Shown: positions 8,450 through 16,871 of the stretch, piece after piece
How positions within the stretch are numbered: position 1 is the first letter of the stretch
How the letters are laid out: the number at the start of each line of letters is the position of its first letter
NCBI GenBank assembly: GCA_018821305.1
Contig: JAHJMN010000146.1
Coordinates: 21,250-85,249 of the forward strand
Source: Myxococcota bacterium
GTDB lineage: Bacteria > Myxococcota_A > Polyangia > HGW-17
Length of the DNA: 64,000 bases
Direction: 5' to 3'
The notes under the pieces: generated by a model
What the model was told of the DNA's origin: nothing
Seen by the model: the letters and a program-made list of their open reading frames with translations, nothing else
Databases searched by the model: none
Position numbers and translations under genes: made by a program

Positions 8450-10723
8450 TTGTTTGTCAGTATGAGAAACTATAACCGTACTGCTACTGATACCGTTAGA
8501 AACAATCAACTTCCGCCGCCGCCACCGCCACCCCCACCATCCTACTCGAGGAAAACATCACCTCCATCTTCTTCATCCGCGGGAAGTTTTTTTACTGCAA
8601 TCATTGTTATTGCAGCCTTTTCGATGCTTGTTTACACACTGTTTAACAAGTTTGCAGGTACATCGGAGAATGGAAGTAAAAATGGGAAAAAATCAATAGT
8701 TGCGGGGAATAAAGATGATAAAGGAATAAAAAAATCAGATAGTAAAATAAAAAATCTTTCCGTGTCAATTGCTCCTTCCCTTATTAAGGAAGATGAAAAT
8801 ATACCGCCTGAACAATTAGTATATGTTGCTCAAAAAGGGAAACTCAAGGCTCAGCGAATTGAGGATGCTGTTAAATTTGGATATTCAATCATTGATTTAA
8901 GTGATGATTTTGCACCCTTTATTTTTACGGATGGACCTGATACGCCCAACAAATATCGAAAAACTTATTTAAACCTAGCAAATGATCGAACGGATGAAGA
9001 AGGAAAACCGCTGAAGGCAGGGGACCATAATTATGCTGAATTATATGGAATTATTCCATCTTTCGGTGTTATTGCTAGACGTTTTGTCGAGGATGACTCA
9101 AAAGAGTGCTTTAAAAAATTAAATTATAAATATTTTAATCAGGCAAATTATCACGTGACCTATGTTTCCCGCAGAGATCTGCGCAAAGAAATGGAAACAC
9201 TTAAAAAGGAAGCGGCAAAGTCAAAGAAGAAAAACAGTTATGCTTCCCGACGTCATCGACTTATCACTGCTAAATATTATATGGTTACCGAAGCTCAAAA
9301 ACGACTTAAATGCGAAGGGCTTTTGAGCTCATATTCTCCGGGTTATATTAATTATTCAACTATTGAAGCCATAAAGGATTTTGAGCACAAACACATGATT
9401 TTCGGATGGGGAATTCTTTCCGGCGACACAAGAAAAGGTTTTGGCCGAACGCCTCTGGAAAACAATTACAGATCATTACGCCGCGCAGTGCGGGAACGAA
9501 TAGTTCACAATCTTGGCTTAATTGAAGACGGAAGTGTTAATAAGGTAAAGGGATTGTCCGATGAGTTCAAGGATCGGGAAGGAAAAAGCCAGCGAATTCC
9601 AAATCTTGTGAAAACATACACGGATATCTTTATGAAGGAAATGGGACTTGAAACACCGGAAAAAGCGCTAAAGTTTTTTAAGGATTTAAAAGGCCGACCC
9701 TTTGAACGAATGAAAGTTGCTGTTAAATTTCCACCTCTTCCAGATTATTATGATAAGTTCAACTTCAGTGTTGTAATTGATCGTGGCGATGTTTATTACG
9801 ACGCTCCATTTGATGCCTCGGGAAAGAATCGCTTTCAGCCCGTTTCCCGCCGACCAAGATTGATACTCTACACTACCTGGAAGGGCCAAAAAGTCCCTCT
9901 GGTTCGCTGGGGAACAACCATCGGGGGCTGGCGAAGTGAATTTAAAGATGGCAAAGAATATTACGCCTACAAAGAGAGCGATGTTGGCCCAAGAATCTGG
10001 AAGGACATTTTTTCTGCACCTGTTTGGATTCCGCCGAAAAGTTCACCTCCATCAGGACTTCTCCGTTCACATCGAAATAAAGATGGCCGCTGGATTACCC
10101 GTGTGAACCGGGAAGAAATAGGCCCCAGTTATTTGAGTGCTTACGGACTTGTAGCTGCTCACCATATAAGAAATCGCTCTGACAGTGGAAAATCCATCTG
10201 GTTTGATAATGGAATCCGAACTCATGGCAGTATGGATTATATGAGTATTATGCGACGCCACAGCCATGGTTGTCACAGACTTCACAATCATCTGGCCGTG
10301 CGATTGTTTTCCTTTATACTTATGCATACGGACCATAAGCGGAAGGGACAGACTAAATTGATCTATACGAGATCGTTCAGTCATAAAAATAAAGATTACA
10401 AAATTAAGTTGGATACACGGGGGTATCAGTTCAGTTTGACAAAACCCATTGAAGTTGAAGTTATTCGGGGCAGGGTTTTAGGGAAATTAAAACAGCCTTT
10501 CAAAGGATATCTGCCAAAACCTGGTGTTGAGTACGAAAAAGATGATCCAAACTTATCCGGAGAAGTTGACAGCACAGATAAATCCGGAGCGGGCCAGGGA
10601 GCTGCAGAGGCTTCTGTTGAGACAAAAATTAAGGAAAAGGAAGAAAAAAGATCCGATGAAAAACTCCTAAAAAGTAACCGGAAACTTCCACCACCACCAA
10701 TGGGTGTCAAACCCCTCGACTAG
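8450..10723 (+). CDS. L,D-transpeptidase (YkuD-type) with N-terminal polyproline tract and TM anchor
   Basis: catalytic motif HGSMDYMSIMRRHSHGCHRLHN (SHGCxR); N-terminal PPPPPPPPP; single TM FFTAIIVIAAFSMLVYTLF. Confidence 0.85.
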   Translation: MFVSMRNYNRTATDTVRNNQLPPPPPPPPPSYSRKTSPPSSSSAGSFFTAIIVIAAFSMLVYTLFNKFAGTSENGSKNGKKSIVAGNKDDKGIKKSDSKIKNLSVSIAPSLIKEDENIPPEQLVYVAQKGKLKAQRIEDAVKFGYSIIDLSDDFAPFIFTDGPDTPNKYRKTYLNLANDRTDEEGKPLKAGDHNYAELYGIIPSFGVIARRFVEDDSKECFKKLNYKYFNQANYHVTYVSRRDLRKEMETLKKEAAKSKKKNSYASRRHRLITAKYYMVTEAQKRLKCEGLLSSYSPGYINYSTIEAIKDFEHKHMIFGWGILSGDTRKGFGRTPLENNYRSLRRAVRERIVHNLGLIEDGSVNKVKGLSDEFKDREGKSQRIPNLVKTYTDIFMKEMGLETPEKALKFFKDLKGRPFERMKVAVKFPPLPDYYDKFNFSVVIDRGDVYYDAPFDASGKNRFQPVSRRPRLILYTTWKGQKVPLVRWGTTIGGWRSEFKDGKEYYAYKESDVGPRIWKDIFSAPVWIPPKSSPPSGLLRSHRNKDGRWITRVNREEIGPSYLSAYGLVAAHHIRNRSDSGKSIWFDNGIRTHGSMDYMSIMRRHSHGCHRLHNHLAVRLFSFILMHTDHKRKGQTKLIYTRSFSHKNKDYKIKLDTRGYQFSLTKPIEVEVIRGRVLGKLKQPFKGYLPKPGVEYEKDDPNLSGEVDSTDKSGAGQGAAEASVETKIKEKEEKRSDEKLLKSNRKLPPPPMGVKPLD

Positions 10724-10911
10724 ACCCAATGCTGTTCGGTTAGTACTTTTTTGAAGTAAATAACCAATAAATACAACGTCATATAATAATTAAATGAAAA
10801 CAGTAAGTCAGGAAAATAGAAATTATTAGCTGGAACAGGATAATAAGGGGCTTTCCTCTAACGTATTTCTTTTAAAAAGCCACAATTATATTACTTCAGG
10901 ACACGAACAAT
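10724..10911. repeat. mosaic intergenic repeat, family C/D (contains the empty-site sequence of the nested insertion at 61191)
   Basis: CCCAATGCTGTTCGGTTAGT (also at 19083) and GAAGTAAATAACCAATAAATACAACGTCATATAATAATTA (also flanks 61191-61343); ends ...TTCAGGACACGAAC. Confidence 0.7.
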
Positions 10912-11058
10912 TTCTGCAATTCTTAATATAAATTATAAAATCGATTACAAATTAAAAAATTCGGAATAAGGTACACCGTATTCCACAATTGCCATTGACT
11001 TTCAAAAATCAAGTATTAGGATACTCATATCTCATTTGGTTCTGCTGGAAGGAGTCAC

Positions 11059-11499
11059 ATGTTCAACGCACTAAACATCAGCGAAGCATCAAATCTTGCA
11101 ATTCACGCACTCATTGTACTCAATAACCTTGGAGGTAAGAAAAAGCTCTCCACTCAGTACATTGCCAAATTACTGAAAGTTTCTGAGTCACATCTGGCCA
11201 AAGTTATGCAACGCCTTGTAAAGAAAGGGATTCTACAGAGCGTTCGCGGAGCAAAAGGCGGATTTAATCTGAAGAAAAAGCCTGAAGATATTACATTGCT
11301 GGAAGTTACAGAAATCATAGATGGAAACGTTCCAACAAAAAGATGCCTTTTTCAGATTCCCCGTTGTCAGGATGGGGATTGCATAATTGCAAGGCTGCAA
11401 CATGATGTGAGTGTAATGGTAAGAGAACGATTAGCTCAGCATTCCATCGCCGATTTTATGGTCGATTTTAAGTATATGAGCGAAATGGAAAACAGTTAG
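11059..11499 (+). CDS. Rrf2 family transcriptional regulator
   Basis: Rrf2 fold residues ...IAKLLKVSESHLAKVMQRLVKKGILQSVRGAKGGFNL; Cys triad CLFQIPRCQDGDC. Confidence 0.9.
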   Translation: MFNALNISEASNLAIHALIVLNNLGGKKKLSTQYIAKLLKVSESHLAKVMQRLVKKGILQSVRGAKGGFNLKKKPEDITLLEVTEIIDGNVPTKRCLFQIPRCQDGDCIIARLQHDVSVMVRERLAQHSIADFMVDFKYMSEMENS

Positions 11500-11603
11500 T
11501 TCCTTTGTTTCAGGACACGGACTAATTAATATTCTGGATGATTTTCCATGTTTTCAGAATTATTTTTTCATTTTTGAGTTGAGTTTATACGTAAGGAGGC
11601 CCA

Positions 11604-11819
11604 ATGGCAGAGAAAACTATCACAACGGAAGAAAAGAAAGTTTTAACAGCGTTTAACTCTATTGGAGGAAATACTACCCCAAAGGCAGTTGCAGAGGTTT
11701 CAGGACTGGATTCAAAAATTGTTACAAACGTAATTAAATCCCTGAAGGAAAACGGGCTTATTGACAGCCCCGTTCGATGTCGCTACTGTATTACCGAAGC
11801 GGGAAAAAATAATTTATAA
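11604..11819 (+). CDS. small winged-helix DNA-binding protein with CxxC
   Basis: 71 aa; wHTH pattern PKAVAEVSGLDSKIVTNVIKSLKENGLIDSP followed by RCRYC; RBS AAGGAGG. Confidence 0.65.
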   Translation: MAEKTITTEEKKVLTAFNSIGGNTTPKAVAEVSGLDSKIVTNVIKSLKENGLIDSPVRCRYCITEAGKNNL

Positions 11820-11860
11820 AATCAAAGTGATTTTTTAATCATACACACAAGGAGAAATCA

Positions 11861-12235
11861 ATGGAAGTAAAAGTTTTAAAATGTGATAAATGTGGAAATA
11901 TCGTTGAAATGCTTCATGAAGGACCTGGGGCAATGAGCTGCTGTGGTGAAGAAATGAAGCTCATCGTGGAAAATACCGTTGATGCTGCTCGTGAGAAACA
12001 TGTTCCGGTTATTGAAAAGATCGATGGCGGAATTCGTGTAACAGTGGGCAGTGTTGAGCATCCTATGCTTGATGCTCATTTTATACAGTGGATTGAAGTA
12101 ATTACTGAAAATATGGTACTCCGGGCTCATCTGAAACCCGGGGAAAAACCCGTTGCTGAATTCAAAATTGATAACACACAGAAATTCTATGTCAGAGAAT
12201 ATTGCAATCTGCATGGATTATGGAAGGCGGAATAA
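11861..12235 (+). CDS. dfx: desulfoferrodoxin (2Fe superoxide reductase)
   Basis: CDKCGN...SCCGEE desulforedoxin centre; EKHVPVIE, HPMLDAHFIQWIE, CNLHGLW SOR-site motifs. Confidence 0.95.
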   Translation: MEVKVLKCDKCGNIVEMLHEGPGAMSCCGEEMKLIVENTVDAAREKHVPVIEKIDGGIRVTVGSVEHPMLDAHFIQWIEVITENMVLRAHLKPGEKPVAEFKIDNTQKFYVREYCNLHGLWKAE

Positions 12236-12237
12236 TC

Positions 12238-12729
12238 ATGGACGCAAAACTTGTTAGTGAACTCAATAAACAAATTAACGAAGAAATGTTTTCTTCATAT
12301 CTCTATCTGTCCATGGCTGCATACTTTGAAAACGCTAATTACGGCGGTTTCGCTGCCTGGATGCATGCCCAGTCCCGGGAGGAAATGGGTCATGCAATGA
12401 AAATGTTTAAGTTCCTTCTGGAACGTGGAGAAAAAGTAGAACTTGAAGCTATTGCTAAACCACAGGCATCATGGGAAAAACCTTATGATGTTTTTAAGGC
12501 AAGTTTAGCTCATGAGCAGCATATAACTTCGAGAATTAATCATTTATATTTTCTTGCTAAAGAAGTTAAGGATTCCGCTGCCGAAATTTTCCTCCAATGG
12601 TTTGTTACAGAACAGGTGGAAGAGGAAGCATCCGTATCCGAAGTCGTTGCAAAAATGGAAATGCTCAATGAAGCTCCCGTTGCAATGTACATGCTGAGTA
12701 AAGAACTCGGAGCCCGCGGAGCTCACTAA
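12238..12729 (+). CDS. ftn: non-heme ferritin
   Basis: LNKQINEEMFSSYLYLSMAAYFE...REEMGHAMKMFKFLLERG...FLQWFVTEQVEEEASV. Confidence 0.95.
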   Translation: MDAKLVSELNKQINEEMFSSYLYLSMAAYFENANYGGFAAWMHAQSREEMGHAMKMFKFLLERGEKVELEAIAKPQASWEKPYDVFKASLAHEQHITSRINHLYFLAKEVKDSAAEIFLQWFVTEQVEEEASVSEVVAKMEMLNEAPVAMYMLSKELGARGAH

Positions 12730-12747
12730 AACTCTCCTGATCTTATA

Positions 12748-12775
12748 AAGATATTCCTTGCTTACGGAATATCTT
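12748..12775. terminator. hairpin downstream of ferritin gene
   Basis: perfect 10-bp stem AAGATATTCC-ttgcttac-GGAATATCTT; no strong U-tract, so the terminator assignment is tentative. Confidence 0.4.
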
Positions 12776-12870
12776 GACCGTTTCCTCAATTGTATGGCAG
12801 AAAATACTTCGTATCGATCCTTTCTTTGCAAATTTAATATTTGATAAACGATTTTATTAAAGGAAATATC

Positions 12871-14085
12871 ATGAATCATATCAGTGCAGTAAAAATAAGC
12901 GATCATGTATACTGGGTTGGAGCAATTGACTGGAGTGTCAGGGATTTTCATGGCTATGATACATCCCGCGGTACGACCTATAACGCATATCTTGTAACCG
13001 GATCAAAAAATATACTTATCGACACAGTTAAACGTGACTACGTTGATGAACTGATCAGTCGTGTTCAAAGCGTTATCCCTCTTGATAAAATAGATTATAT
13101 TATTTCCAACCACGCCGAGCCTGATCATAGTGGCAGCCTGGACATTATGATTGAAAAAATTAAACCAGAAAAAGTTTTTGCCTCAAAGATGGGCGTCAAG
13201 GCCCTTGCAGAGCATTTTTTATGGGAGCACGACATTACGGCAGTTGATGATGGCAGTGAAATTGAACTGGGTGGTCTGAAGTTCCGTTTTTATGAAACCC
13301 GCATGCTTCATTGGCCGGATTCAATGTTTACTTTTCTCGTAGATGACAATCTCCTGTTCAGTCAGGATGCTTTTGGAATGCATCTTGCCTCATCCGAACG
13401 ATTTGCCGATGAGTGTGAATGGCCGATACTTGAGTATGAATCAGCAAAATACTTTGCTAATATCCTTCTTCCCTATGCTCCCCTTATTGGCAAACTTGTT
13501 ACAAAAATTGGAGAGTTAGGATTGAATCCTGCGGTTGTTGCCCCGGATCACGGACCTATCTGGAGAGGAGATGATATTGGAAAGATCATAAATCTCTATC
13601 TTAGATGGACAAAACAGGAAATGACGTCAAAGGTTGTTATTATTTATGACACCATGTGGGGTGCTACAAAGAAAATGGCTCAGTCAATGGCTGATACCTT
13701 TGCTGCTGCGGGGCATTACGTTAAAGTTCTTCCACTCAAAGGTGTTCACAGATCCAATGTAATAACGGAAATTCTTGAGGCTGGTGCTGTAATAATTGGG
13801 TCACCAACTCTCAATAATAACCTGTTTCCGACACTGGCTGATGTTCTTACCTATTGCCGGGGTCTAAAACCTAAAAACCTTATCGGTGCAGCTTTCGGGT
13901 CCTATGGCTGGAGTGGTGAAGGTGTTCCTCAGGTAAAGACAATTATGGAAGAAATGGGCATTGAGTTCATTGGTAGTTGTAAAGCAAAATATGGACCTTC
14001 TGAAAAAGATATTGAGTGCTGTCGAGATCTCGCACGACAGGTTTCCGAAGTACTAAAAGAAAAAATTGCCAATAAAACGAACTGA
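12871..14085 (+). CDS. FprA-family flavodiiron protein (A-type flavoprotein, O2/NO reductase)
   Basis: diiron ligand motif SNHAEPDHSG; flavodoxin-like C-terminal VVIIYDTMWGATKKMA; start placed at the ATG with RBS AAAGGAAATATC. Confidence 0.95.
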   Translation: MNHISAVKISDHVYWVGAIDWSVRDFHGYDTSRGTTYNAYLVTGSKNILIDTVKRDYVDELISRVQSVIPLDKIDYIISNHAEPDHSGSLDIMIEKIKPEKVFASKMGVKALAEHFLWEHDITAVDDGSEIELGGLKFRFYETRMLHWPDSMFTFLVDDNLLFSQDAFGMHLASSERFADECEWPILEYESAKYFANILLPYAPLIGKLVTKIGELGLNPAVVAPDHGPIWRGDDIGKIINLYLRWTKQEMTSKVVIIYDTMWGATKKMAQSMADTFAAAGHYVKVLPLKGVHRSNVITEILEAGAVIIGSPTLNNNLFPTLADVLTYCRGLKPKNLIGAAFGSYGWSGEGVPQVKTIMEEMGIEFIGSCKAKYGPSEKDIECCRDLARQVSEVLKEKIANKTN

Positions 14086-14114
14086 CCTCCAATAATCAGG
14101 CAGCAGGTAAAACA

Positions 14115-15278
14115 ATGTCCAATGAAAAAATCATTATAGTTGGCGGTGGTGGTGCAGGTGTCAGTGCCGCTCAGGCTATTCGCTCTGTTAATTCAACGAT
14201 TCCTGTAACAATTGTTACTAAAGAATCAATAAAACCGTATTTTCGTCCTGTATTAACATCTCTCCTCGAAAGTCTGGATGGAGAAAATAAAAAAGGCTTT
14301 TTTGTAAAAGACGAACAGTGGTTTTTAGATAACAATATTGAATTTATAACAGATTTCAATGTTGCCAAAATTGATTCCGAAAATAAAACTCTGGTGAATT
14401 CCAATGGTATGAGTCTGTCGTGGTCAAAGCTTATTATTGCTACGGGATCTGAGCCTCTGGTGATTCCTGATGCATTCCGACACAGAAAAAACGTTTTTAC
14501 AGTTCGAACCATTGAAGATACTCGAAGGTTATATAATTTTATTTCCGGGGTTTCTTCAGTCCTCATTTCCGGGGGTGGTTTGCTCGGTCTGGAAGCTGCA
14601 TGGTATATTCTTCGCCGGGGCATAACAGTACATGTTTCAGAATATTTCAAACGCCTTTTACCTCGCCAGTTGGACGAAGATGGTGGTGCTTATCTTACAG
14701 ATATTATAAGTAAATCAGGGGTAAAGCTGCATACTGGTGCATGTATTAAAGATTTCTCAGGTGAGACATACCTGGATGTCGTTCTTGATAATGGTGAAGA
14801 ACTCAAAGCAGGATGTATTGTATATTCCGTAGGAGTTAAAAGTTCATTTCCAGAATTAACTCCGGAGCCACCGAAATTGGAACGCGGAATTATTGTAGAC
14901 GAACATATGCGTTCATCAATTGATAATATCTACGCATGCGGTGATTGCGCTCAGTTTGGAAATTTTATTCCAGCTCTGTGGATGGTTGCCCTGAAACAGG
15001 GGGAAACCGCCGGAAAAAATGCCGCCGGGGGAGATGCAGTTTATCAGCATCAACTCTATCCGGCTATGCTAAAGGCTTTTGATACCCATGTGATGAGCGT
15101 TGGATCGATTGAAGGAAGTTTTATTGAAAATCGCACGGCAAACTCCTTTATGCGATTGTTTCACGACGAGAATGGAAATTCTAAAGGAGCCTGGTGCATA
15201 GGTGATCCTCAGCGAGCGACTAAACTTATCAAAATGGTAAAAGACTCATCTCCTGCAGAATCATCAGTATTTCATTGA
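14115..15278 (+). CDS. NAD(P)/FAD-dependent oxidoreductase (NADH:rubredoxin oxidoreductase-like)
   Basis: IIIVGGGGAGVSAAQAIR; SVLISGGGLLGLEAA; NIYACGDCAQF. Confidence 0.88.
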   Translation: MSNEKIIIVGGGGAGVSAAQAIRSVNSTIPVTIVTKESIKPYFRPVLTSLLESLDGENKKGFFVKDEQWFLDNNIEFITDFNVAKIDSENKTLVNSNGMSLSWSKLIIATGSEPLVIPDAFRHRKNVFTVRTIEDTRRLYNFISGVSSVLISGGGLLGLEAAWYILRRGITVHVSEYFKRLLPRQLDEDGGAYLTDIISKSGVKLHTGACIKDFSGETYLDVVLDNGEELKAGCIVYSVGVKSSFPELTPEPPKLERGIIVDEHMRSSIDNIYACGDCAQFGNFIPALWMVALKQGETAGKNAAGGDAVYQHQLYPAMLKAFDTHVMSVGSIEGSFIENRTANSFMRLFHDENGNSKGAWCIGDPQRATKLIKMVKDSSPAESSVFH

Positions 15279-15334
15279 ATTTGTTTTAATAAGATTCTTG
15301 GCGGTGTTTATAATAATATTATTGAGGAGTTAAT

Positions 15335-15673
15335 ATGGCATCTACACTGGATTTTGTTGAGTTTGTTGCAGGTCAGATAACCGGGGCGGGTCTTATTACG
15401 TTCAGAAAAATGTTCGGCGAATATGCTTTTTACTGTAATGGAAAGGTTGTAGCTTTAATATGTGACAATCAGTTTTTCGCAAAACCGCACCCCCAAATCA
15501 GAGAGTTTATTGGAACTGTTACTGAAGCTCCACCATATCCTGGTGCTAAAATGCACTTTTTAATTTCTGATAAACTTGAAGATGCTGACTGGATGAGCGA
15601 ACTTATTAGAATCTCATACAATTGTCTTCCTGAGCCTGCCCCTAAAAAACCCCGGAAAAAGAAAACGAAATAG
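15335..15673 (+). CDS. TfoX/Sxy N-terminal domain protein
   Basis: FRKMFGEYAFYCNGKVVALICDNQFFAKP pattern; Lys-rich C-terminus. Confidence 0.85.
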   Translation: MASTLDFVEFVAGQITGAGLITFRKMFGEYAFYCNGKVVALICDNQFFAKPHPQIREFIGTVTEAPPYPGAKMHFLISDKLEDADWMSELIRISYNCLPEPAPKKPRKKKTK

Positions 15674-15700
15674 TATCAGAGAATTACCAATGTAGAAAAT

Positions 15701-16396
15701 TTATTCAATGCGTGCAGTGGCCATGGAGTGAACCTTTGTGGTGAGTTCGCCTGTGGGAACAGGATCACCTGCCATAAAGGCAGTCTGGCCTCCGATAAAG
15801 AAATAAAATGGAACACTTGGGGCCTGACAGTAGTCCGTAAGGATGTTTTCCCCGTTTGATGTAAGAATAATATCGTAAACTCCAGTAGCTCCTGCGGGAA
15901 TAGATGCGAGAGTTCCGATGAGGCTGGCTCCTGGATTTATGTCTCCATTGGCGTCATACAATGCCGTGACATTTTGCGGTGCAAGATAAATTTCAAGGGG
16001 TGGAAGATCAAAATTAAGAGTATTAACAGTTACTTCCATTTGGATGTACTTGAACGATACTGTGACATGATCTTTAGAACTGACTACAGCGAGTTCTTCT
16101 ACTTCTTCCTGAAGATTGACTAAAGCACTGCGGAGTACATATTCGCCAATGGCCATGCAAGTAGAAGATGCGGTGTCGCACTTAAAGTTTTCACCACCGG
16201 CAGTTTGACATACGGTATCGTCTGTGCACGCTACTTCAGGAATCTCACCTTGGACATCAATATTGAAATCATTGGTATTAATAGTGAATTCTTTTTCCGG
16301 AAGAATAAAATTGAAATCGGTGATGTCTTCGGCAATAAAATCGCATGATGATGTGAATAAAAGCAGGAAAATTAAAAATAAGTTAGTTTTAAACAT
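15701..16396 (-). CDS. putative lipoprotein
   Basis: signal peptide FLIFLLLFTSSCDF; Cys-rich segment CTDDTVCQTAGGENFKCDTASSTC. Confidence 0.7.
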   Translation of the reverse strand: MFKTNLFLIFLLLFTSSCDFIAEDITDFNFILPEKEFTINTNDFNIDVQGEIPEVACTDDTVCQTAGGENFKCDTASSTCMAIGEYVLRSALVNLQEEVEELAVVSSKDHVTVSFKYIQMEVTVNTLNFDLPPLEIYLAPQNVTALYDANGDINPGASLIGTLASIPAGATGVYDIILTSNGENILTDYCQAPSVPFYFFIGGQTAFMAGDPVPTGELTTKVHSMATARIE

Positions 16397-16530
16397 TCTG
16401 AACCTCTTTTCATGTACTTTTCAGAACTCGTCCGAAAAAGTATAACAATAAATATATTGAAACCATAAAACAAAAATCATACACAGTATAATTATATTAC
16501 TTTAGAGAACAACAGGACAGTAACTAAATC

Positions 16531-16683
16531 GATCGTGTCCTGAATTTCAATTTTTATCAAAATTGAGCATGTTTACGAAATCATGCTATTCAGAACACTG
16601 TAATAATTACAAAGTCTTCATTCTTAATGTCCTGTGTTAAATTAAGTCGTTAACTTGAAAAAATAGTATTACAGGACATTAAC
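16531..16683 (-). repeat. 153-bp MITE-like structured repeat, family B (copy B3, inverted)
   Basis: reverse complement aligns without gaps to 3458-3610 and 61191-61343; flanked by TAACTAAATC / TAACTAGATC (9/10 direct repeat). Confidence 0.85.
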
Positions 16684-16871
16684 TAACTAGATCGGCGGAA
16701 AAGGTAATAAATTTACCTGATCCCTCGAAACAGTGTACCACTCTTTGTCACTTTGGTTGCCTTTTTTCAAGTATTTTTTATATTTCCTGATATTTTGGTT
16801 GCAGTATCTAAGAGTCTGGTGTTAAAAAACGCAGTTTTCTTCGCGAAGTAAAATTCCGGACGCGAAATAAT

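Noticed and set aside
16511-16542. Repeat ends starting with GTT and ending with AAC considered as integron attC sites
   Set aside because: The ends do not fit RYYYAAC...GTTRRRY in the right orientation, there is no cassette-array layout, and no integrase is visible.
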